A stretch of DNA of 64,000 nucleotides from Polyangiaceae bacterium. Its GTDB lineage: Bacteria; Myxococcota_A; Polyangia; Polyangiales; Polyangiaceae. Below are positions 58,665 through 64,000 of the stretch, piece by piece. The position numbers and the translations under genes are program-made. Position 1 is the first letter of the stretch. Every line of letters begins with the position of its first letter. A model generated the notes under the pieces. The model was not told the origin of the DNA. It saw only the letters and a list, made by a program, of their open reading frames with translations, and did no database searches. The stretch covers positions 1 to 64,000 of the forward strand of contig JAJDAH010000224.1 of assembly GCA_029261965.1 (NCBI GenBank), written 5' to 3'.

Positions 58665-59786
58665 CTACTGGCAGGTGGTCGCGGGCATGCTCGCGATCCA
58701 CTCACGCATCAACTGGACGCCTTCGTCGTCGGCGATCTTGCTCGCCAAAGGAGGCATCTGGATCGCGATGTCGCGGGACTCCATTCGGCAGACGATGATC
58801 GATTGCGCGGGATCTCCGGGGAGCACGTCCCAGCTCAGCCCACAGGCACCCGGGCCCGCGCTCGCCGGCACCTTGCAGACCCCCCAGTTCGTCGGGTCGT
58901 CTTCGACCGGATCGGTGCTCGCATAGTCGAGCAGGAACCCGACACTACCAGCGAAGCTTTCGGGACTGTGGCAATGAGCGCAGTTGGCGTCGAGGTAGGC
59001 TCGGGCGCGGTCGCTGACCGGCGCCGTGCCGAACGGATCGACGAGGGTCTCTCGCTGGTCAGCCGGTGGGGGCTCGCGGTCGAACATCCCGAGAGCTGCG
59101 AGGTGATCGATCTGATTCTCGGGCCCGTCGCCATAATCGAACGGGCCGTTGAGCTGCCGGGTCCGTCCTCCGAGGGTATCGAGCTTTTCCGCCGCCCCGT
59201 GGCACTTCTCGCAAAGGTTGTTTTCGGGCACGCCGTAGTCGTTGTTGCGGGTCTCTCCGTTGGTGTGAACCCAGGACGACGCGATGGTGTCACCAGCGGA
59301 GGTGCGCAACGCCTCGGTCTGCTCCTCGTTCCAAACGTAGGTATGCGCCTTCCATTGCTGCTCGGTTTCTCGAACGAGCAGGCGGGTTTCGAGCAAGCGC
59401 CAATTGTCGTCCGGAGCGCGCAAGTCCTCTGGATAGGCAAACGTCTTGACGAGGATCGTACCGACGGGCATGCGCCACTTGTTTTCGTCCTCGTAGCCGA
59501 TGGTCGTGCCTTCTGGCACCCAAACGAAACGTGCCTTGACCGCGTAGTCGGAGAAAAGTCGGGCGTTCACGGTGTAGGGGACGACGCGGCTCGCTGGCTC
59601 TTGATTGGGGCCATCCGCGAAGAGATTCCACTCCGCCAGGTTCTGCAGCCGCTCGCCCGGCGCCGGCGGAGTCACGACCACCTCGCCAGATCCGGATCCA
59701 CCACTACCGTCGGAATCGCCGGAACCCCCGCCGCCACATCCGACCACGCTACCTAGAATCAGAACAGCAAGAGAGCTCCGGTACAT
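58665..59786 (-). CDS. SO2930-type diheme c-type cytochrome lipoprotein
   Basis: 373 residues from the ATG at 59786, chosen because GAGGAG lies seven bases before it; an ATG 15 bases earlier lacks this. Signal peptide with VVGC, Gly/Ser linker, then a beta-rich region (LFSDYAVKARFVWVPEGTTIGY) and two heme motifs: CEKCHGAAEKL and CAHCHSPESF. The combination of an N-terminal beta domain and two CxxCH sites matches the SO2930/HNE_0200 family, typically encoded beside a parallel-beta-helix protein as it is here. Function unproven. Confidence 0.85.
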   Translation of the reverse strand: MYRSSLAVLILGSVVGCGGGGSGDSDGSGGSGSGEVVVTPPAPGERLQNLAEWNLFADGPNQEPASRVVPYTVNARLFSDYAVKARFVWVPEGTTIGYEDENKWRMPVGTILVKTFAYPEDLRAPDDNWRLLETRLLVRETEQQWKAHTYVWNEEQTEALRTSAGDTIASSWVHTNGETRNNDYGVPENNLCEKCHGAAEKLDTLGGRTRQLNGPFDYGDGPENQIDHLAALGMFDREPPPADQRETLVDPFGTAPVSDRARAYLDANCAHCHSPESFAGSVGFLLDYASTDPVEDDPTNWGVCKVPASAGPGACGLSWDVLPGDPAQSIIVCRMESRDIAIQMPPLASKIADDEGVQLMREWIASMPATTCQ

Positions 59787-59810
59787 TTCGTGACTCCTCA
59801 AGGGCTGTCT

Positions 59811-60917
59811 CTAACGAGGGATCCGGAAGCCGTCGAGCGGCACTTGGAGGCCGCTCGGAACCGCCAGTGGGCGGACGGGCTTTTTCGTTTCGTCGTTGAG
59901 TCCGGCGACGATGAACTTGGCGATCGCCCGAACCTCGTCCTCGGTCAGAGTGCGGCCGTCGACGCCGGCTTCGTGCGCGATGGCTTCTTCGAGTGTTTCG
60001 ACCGTACCGGTGTGAAAGTACGGCGCGCTCTCGCGAAGATTACGAAGCGAGGGGACTCGGAACCGCGTCCGGTCCTCGTCGATGGAGGTCGCTTCGAAAC
60101 GGCCGAGATCGTCGGGCACGTCGGGGTGGGCCGGAACTCGTCGATCTTCGTAGAGCGGGCTGTCGAAAAGCGGCGGCACGTGGCACGAAACGCAGCCGAG
60201 CTCGTCGAGCAGGTACATGCCTCGAACGGCCTCCTCGCCGAGCGCGCCCTCGTCGCCTCGCACGTAGTTGTCGTACGCAGCACGGTTGCTGACGAGCGTT
60301 CGCTCGAAGGTGGCCACTGCCTTTTGAAGGTTGATGACCGTCACCGGCTCCGCGTCGTCAGGGAAGGCCGCGGAGAACAAGTCCCGGTACTCCGGGATCC
60401 CCGCCAGGTCGGCGACCACCTCGTCGACGTTTCGACCGAGTTCCTCAGGCGTCTCGAAGGGTCCGAGAACCTGCTCCTCGAGCGTCTCTGCCCGGCCGTC
60501 CCAGAACACCGGCCCCCGCCAAGCGGAATTCCAGAGCGTGGGAGAGTTCCGCCGCGTCTTGTTTGGCCCCTCTCGCCCCGTGCCCACCGGACCGACCCCG
60601 TCGACGCCCACCGAAAGAGGCAGGCCGTCGGACATGCCCCAGAGTTCGCTGTGGCACGTCACGCACGCCACCTCGCGGTCGGTGGAAACTATGGGGTCGT
60701 AGAAGAGCAGAAGCCCGAGCTCGGTTTTGGCCTTGGTGATCGGATTGTCCGCCGGGACCGGCATCTCGGGAAACGGAACGAAAGCCCAAGGTAAGGGCGG
60801 CGTCGCCGCCGATCCGGTCCCGTCATCGACGGAACGGTCGCCGGACCCTCCGCACCCAGTCACGGCGCCCGAGAGCAACCAGAGCGCGGAGGCGAACAGA
60901 GCCCGCGATCGTTGCAC
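59811..60917 (-). CDS. diheme cytochrome c peroxidase/MauG-family lipoprotein
   Basis: 368 residues with a lipoprotein signal (VTGC). Heme motifs CVTCHSELWGMSDG near 80 and CVSCHVPPLFDSP near 238; NSPTLWNSAWRGPVFWDGRAETLEEQ between them fits the family. The C-terminal VPSLRNLRESAPYFHTGTVETLEEAI is the usual CcpA/MauG end. It begins one base before the beta-helix stop, so the two are co-transcribed, and it precedes the SO2930-type cytochrome by 24 bases. Second such peroxidase in the window. Confidence 0.9.
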   Translation of the reverse strand: MQRSRALFASALWLLSGAVTGCGGSGDRSVDDGTGSAATPPLPWAFVPFPEMPVPADNPITKAKTELGLLLFYDPIVSTDREVACVTCHSELWGMSDGLPLSVGVDGVGPVGTGREGPNKTRRNSPTLWNSAWRGPVFWDGRAETLEEQVLGPFETPEELGRNVDEVVADLAGIPEYRDLFSAAFPDDAEPVTVINLQKAVATFERTLVSNRAAYDNYVRGDEGALGEEAVRGMYLLDELGCVSCHVPPLFDSPLYEDRRVPAHPDVPDDLGRFEATSIDEDRTRFRVPSLRNLRESAPYFHTGTVETLEEAIAHEAGVDGRTLTEDEVRAIAKFIVAGLNDETKKPVRPLAVPSGLQVPLDGFRIPR

Positions 60918-62189
60918 TCAGCGAGTGATCCCGGGAAGGCTCACGCCGTCGCATTCGTGCGGCGTCGTGTCCGTCGGGTCCATGGCGGCGAGGTTTCGGA
61001 ACGTGGCAGGCGCGGAGCCGAGGCAAAGCTCGGCGCCCGAGCCCATCGCGTTCTCGATTCCGTCCCAGAGCACGTTTTCGAACGTGGTCGCGCCCGCGGG
61101 CAAGATGATCGAATACGCATCCTGCGGGTCGGTCCCATTGTTCTCGAACGTGTTGTCGTGCACGTAGGTCTTTTCGGGGAATCCATCGGTCTCCGGCTCG
61201 CCGTACCCGTCGGGGTTCACGGCATTCACGAGCTCGTGGGAGATGATGAATACGGCCCCTCCGGAGTTGCCCCGGACCGTGTTGTTTCGGATCTCGTTCT
61301 CGTCGGTCCCGAGCACGATGATCCCGGTGCCACGCGGTAGGATCTCGATGATTGCTCCGGGGGGCGCGAAGTTCTCGCGATTGTTGTTCTCGACGATATT
61401 GTCGCGAACGAGGGTGCCCGTACCGACTTTTTGCGCGAGCCCCGTCAGGACGAACAGAGCGATGCCGGTGGTGTTGTCGTGGGCGTGGTTGTCGTAGACC
61501 TCGGCGCCACGCGTGTTCTCGATTTCGATCCCGAGAACGTTATCGTAGACCTCGTTGTTCCTCACGATGGCGCGGTCGCCCTGACCGACGTAGATCGCGG
61601 CGTCCGAGGCGTCCGAGGCCTCGCAGTCCTCCACGAGGATGTCGTCGACGCTCACGGGGTAAATGGCGTAGGCACCGTTCTCCACCGAAGGTCCGCGATC
61701 CCAACTGACACGGATGTTTCGAAACGTGGGTCGATTCGACCTAATCTCCACGCCGTCGCCAGGCGTGTTCTTCACCCACAGGTTCTCGATGGTGAAGTTC
61801 TCGCCGGCATCCATGAAGACGCCGTTGTCGCCCTCGGTCTGGTTCGCAAAATCGAGAATCGTGTCGTCGCGACTCGCACCCATGCCTCGCATGGTCAGGT
61901 CCGGCAGGTTCGGCAGATTGAGCTGCTCGGTCAGGTCGTAGGTTCCCGTCTCGAAGCAGATCGTATCGCCGCTCGAGATGTCGTCATTGAGCGCGGTCTT
62001 GATCGTCGCCAAGTCGTCGGTGGGGCTGAAGGTGACGTCGCACCCCGCCGTGCTCGTCGAGCCACCAGATCCGCCAGCGCCACCGGCACCGTTACCATCG
62101 GAGCTCGAGCTGTCGCTGCATCCGACGCCGCCGAACGCCAAACTGAGAGCAAAAAGAGTTCCGAGCCTATTTCGGTTAATCAATTCCAC
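60918..62189 (-). CDS. parallel beta-helix repeat lipoprotein
   Basis: 423 residues from a GTG at 62189 with GGAGG upstream. Signal peptide ending GVGC, Ser/Gly linker, then the fold-defining pattern of a right-handed beta helix: repeated N-x-V/I-x-x-N-x-G/T units such as VRNNEVYDNVLGIEIENTRGAEVYDNHAHDN. The family (TIGR03805-like) is commonly found beside SO2930-type cytochromes. Probably binds or cleaves a polysaccharide, or acts as a surface scaffold. Its start overlaps the DUF4387 gene by 10 bases. Confidence 0.85.
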   Translation of the reverse strand: MELINRNRLGTLFALSLAFGGVGCSDSSSSDGNGAGGAGGSGGSTSTAGCDVTFSPTDDLATIKTALNDDISSGDTICFETGTYDLTEQLNLPNLPDLTMRGMGASRDDTILDFANQTEGDNGVFMDAGENFTIENLWVKNTPGDGVEIRSNRPTFRNIRVSWDRGPSVENGAYAIYPVSVDDILVEDCEASDASDAAIYVGQGDRAIVRNNEVYDNVLGIEIENTRGAEVYDNHAHDNTTGIALFVLTGLAQKVGTGTLVRDNIVENNNRENFAPPGAIIEILPRGTGIIVLGTDENEIRNNTVRGNSGGAVFIISHELVNAVNPDGYGEPETDGFPEKTYVHDNTFENNGTDPQDAYSIILPAGATTFENVLWDGIENAMGSGAELCLGSAPATFRNLAAMDPTDTTPHECDGVSLPGITR

Positions 62190-62503
62190 GGGACCTCCAC
62201 GTCAAGCAATGGCGCGTGCTGTTGAGCGCCGAAAACATCCGAGTCGCCCGCCGTACCGGAGCTAATCGAACGAGCGATCGTCGCTTTGAAGCTCAGAGCG
62301 GGATCGAAGCAGTGCACCGACAACACACGATGCGGCTCGACCCGATAGAGCCTCTGGAAGAGCTCACTGGTGAACACCCCCGATGACTTCACCTTCTCGT
62401 AGATTTCGACGTCATCGAACATGACGTCGAACGTGAGCTCGAAGGGGCCCGCGTTCTTACTGCGAACGACGCTCGCAATGTCCCGGAGCTTTCGAGTGGT
62501 CAC
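62180..62503 (-). CDS. DUF4387 family protein
   Basis: 107 residues, soluble, starting MTTRKLRDIASVVRSKNAGPFELTFDVMFDDVEIYEKV, the characteristic opening of DUF4387. Proteins of this family are routinely encoded next to AtuA-family proteins, as here (gap 95 bases), and probably work with them. Ten-base overlap with the downstream beta-helix gene suggests the two gene sets share a transcript. Confidence 0.88.
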   Translation of the reverse strand: MTTRKLRDIASVVRSKNAGPFELTFDVMFDDVEIYEKVKSSGVFTSELFQRLYRVEPHRVLSVHCFDPALSFKATIARSISSGTAGDSDVFGAQQHAPLLDVEVPWN

Positions 62504-62598
62504 TGGCGCAAAACCTGGCTGAAGGAGCGCCCCAAATCAAGGTCTACCCGGCTATGGCCGAGAATACTGCCGGCCGATTGGCCGGACGTTTGGCTGAT

Positions 62599-63975
62599 TC
62601 AAACATCAGCGAAATCGATCGGAAACAGGGCGTGCGGATCTTCCTCCGCCACCAAGTGGTAGACGTTGAACTCGAACACGGGACCCGCGGGGATATCGAG
62701 GGGCGAAAACGGGGCCGCGATGTTCCCCGCCGTCGAAATCCGTCCGTCGAAACCGTGGTGGAGGATCAGGCTCCTCGCGAAACCGCACACCGTTGTCGCA
62801 ATTCCCTCGTTCGGGGCGACGACCTCGAGCAGGAGGCAGATCTCGTGCGGCACGTGGGTCGACGGCTCGAGGGCACCCATCACGCCGTTGCGACCGTAGA
62901 CATGAAAAAACAATCGGTGAGTCTCGGGATCGAGGTCGGGATATTGGCGAGCGACCGCCTCTCGTGCCGACGCGATGAGCTCGTCGACGTGGGCTATCGC
63001 CGCGGGATCTCGAATGCCGCACACGGCGATCGTCCGGTAGCCAATCTTTTTCGAGCCCTCGATCTTGAGCTCGTACTTCGGCGCTTTTTCGTAGCGACTG
63101 CCGCTCACCTTGACCGTTCGTTCGTCGGATTGCTCGAAACGCACGTCGCTCAGATCCACCCATCCGCCCGGGCCGAACAACTTCGTGGGATCCGACTTCT
63201 CGTAGAGGCTGTGCGCGGCCACCGACAGGGTCGTGCATCGCCGCTCTTTTGCCATCGGCTCGAGTAGAAAATGATCATTGCGCAAGGTGCCAAGCATCGC
63301 GTCACTGCCGCTGCCGGGCGACGCGGCGATGGCACCGCATTCGAGGATCTTTGCCATGTGCATCGCTAGCCCCTGGTCGAACCCCCGCATCAGCGGAAGG
63401 GCACTGAACATGCTGGGGTCGTTCGCTCGCCCGGCGATGACGACTTGTGCCCCCCCTTCGAGCGCGCGCACGAACGGCTCTACCCCCATCTGCGCGACGA
63501 TTCGTGTCGTCTTGTCGACCTCGGCCTCGGTCAGCTCCGGGACGGGGCCGAGGGGCTCGACTTGGCCGGCGCGGATCTTCTTTTTGACGTATTCCTTGTC
63601 GACTTCGGCGTGAATGGTAGCGAGCTTGAAGTTCAGCTTCTTTTCGGCCGCGTGCCGGTAGAGCACGGACAAAGCGCCCATCAAGTGCAAGTCCGCACCC
63701 GCAAACCCTGCAGACCCGACGACGAGCGGCACGTCCGCCCGAACGGCCGCTTCGAGCAACGGGCCCATGTCGCGGGCGAGAAATTCGAGAAACGCGGAGG
63801 CCTGTCCTCCGCCGCCGCCCCCAGGTTCGATACCCAGGTAGTAAGGCCCGCCATCGGTCGATCCCCCGTCGACGGCGATGACGTCGGGTTTGCGGCTCAT
63901 GCCCTCCTCGAGTGATTCGGCGGGGTAACCGTAGCCGAGGATGGCGGTGGGAGAGAGCACGCGCACTTCGTCCAT
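62599..63975 (-). CDS. AtuA (acyclic terpene utilisation)/DUF1446-family protein
   Basis: 458 residues, soluble. Family hallmarks: PDVIAVDGGSTDGGPYYLG near 30, LPLVVGSAGFAGAD near 88, VVIAGRANDPSMFSALPL near 190, GCIEC-like AKILECGAIAASPGSG near 222 and NVYHLVAEEDP at the end. AtuA is named from the Pseudomonas citronellol/geraniol catabolic cluster; the biochemical step is not settled. No other atu genes are in view. The last 25 bases of the window upstream of the ATG hold nothing I can assign. Confidence 0.88.
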   Translation of the reverse strand: MDEVRVLSPTAILGYGYPAESLEEGMSRKPDVIAVDGGSTDGGPYYLGIEPGGGGGGQASAFLEFLARDMGPLLEAAVRADVPLVVGSAGFAGADLHLMGALSVLYRHAAEKKLNFKLATIHAEVDKEYVKKKIRAGQVEPLGPVPELTEAEVDKTTRIVAQMGVEPFVRALEGGAQVVIAGRANDPSMFSALPLMRGFDQGLAMHMAKILECGAIAASPGSGSDAMLGTLRNDHFLLEPMAKERRCTTLSVAAHSLYEKSDPTKLFGPGGWVDLSDVRFEQSDERTVKVSGSRYEKAPKYELKIEGSKKIGYRTIAVCGIRDPAAIAHVDELIASAREAVARQYPDLDPETHRLFFHVYGRNGVMGALEPSTHVPHEICLLLEVVAPNEGIATTVCGFARSLILHHGFDGRISTAGNIAAPFSPLDIPAGPVFEFNVYHLVAEEDPHALFPIDFADV

Positions 63976-64000
63976 CGTGACGACGGTTGTACCAGGGTCG

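Noticed and set aside
55160-62620. Several genes (mutY, the PfpI gene, the AtuA gene) ending in Ala-Asp-Val followed by TGAATC
   Set aside because: Short similarity that chance and codon bias can explain; the proteins are unrelated.
1-64000. tRNA, rRNA, CRISPR array, riboswitch, phage or conjugation genes
   Set aside because: Looked for conserved tRNA loops, regularly spaced repeats and integrase or transposase motifs by eye; none found. A covariance-model scan would be needed to exclude small RNAs.

Overview
The window is a 64-kb piece of a high-GC, GC-skewed-codon bacterial chromosome. The best guess for its source is a Myxococcota (deltaproteobacterial, Polyangia-like) genome. The reasons are many lipoproteins with Gly/Ser-rich linkers after the lipidated Cys, Cys-rich DUF4215 repeats with a fibro-slime-type region, eukaryote-like Ser/Thr kinase and PP2C signalling, multiheme and diheme cytochromes, and bacterial sterol-tailoring genes. 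No gene-free stretch exceeds about 220 bases. I saw no rRNA, tRNA, CRISPR array, intact transposase or phage gene.

Layout. 1-5.1 kb (minus strand): a TPP-dependent E1-alpha subunit that runs off the left edge, a TerB-like protein, lipA, mtnA and gatB. 5.3-7.1 kb (plus): a calcium-repeat/vWA lipoprotein. 7.1-11.3 kb (minus): a tight five-gene sterol operon, transcribed ERG2-type C-8 isomerase > CYP51 > cycloeucalenol cycloisomerase (CPI1)-like > [3Fe-4S] ferredoxin > ERG24/LBR-type C-14 reductase. 11.5-15.3 kb: small unknown proteins, an HTTM-like membrane protein, a ferritin-like protein and two paralogous small secreted proteins with repeated (V/I)(A/G)NLxAP motifs. 15.4-19.8 kb (minus): an RND efflux pump with its adaptor. 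19.9-25 kb: a PP2C-cNMP fusion, a cyclophilin lipoprotein, an APC transporter with universal-stress domains and a hotdog protein. 25-27.2 kb (plus): a NarL-type regulator with an FHA-fused soluble histidine kinase.

27.2-37.5 kb (plus): one closely spaced eight-gene run. It joins periplasmic redox proteins (diheme peroxidase, outer-membrane barrel, cupredoxin, multiheme cytochrome) to a partner-switching module (HAMP-SpoIIE phosphatase, kinase-FGE fusion, STAS-like protein, HATPase protein), and it ends in a perfect 12-bp hairpin. 37.7-40.4 kb: a fibro-slime lipoprotein and a zinc-ribbon membrane protein. 40.5-47.3 kb (minus): a partial complex I operon, nuoABCDGHI, with no nuoE, nuoF or nuoJ-N, and with a nuoH that carries about 150 extra residues. 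47.5-55.9 kb: an unknown protein, a TIGR02757-family protein, an NHE antiporter with a cNMP domain, xylA, a GFA protein, mutY and a DJ-1/PfpI protein. 56-64 kb (minus): homodimeric pyruvate dehydrogenase aceE, then three exported proteins (SO2930-type diheme cytochrome, diheme peroxidase, parallel beta-helix lipoprotein) coupled to DUF4387 and AtuA-family genes.

Two systems stand out. The sterol operon encodes the enzymes for consecutive steps of a plant-like route (cyclopropane ring opening, 14-demethylation, delta-14 reduction) plus a fungal-type delta-8 isomerase and a dedicated ferredoxin. The 27-37 kb operon looks like a redox chain hard-wired to its own phosphorylation switch. Functions are assigned by recognising family motifs by eye; no database search was run.
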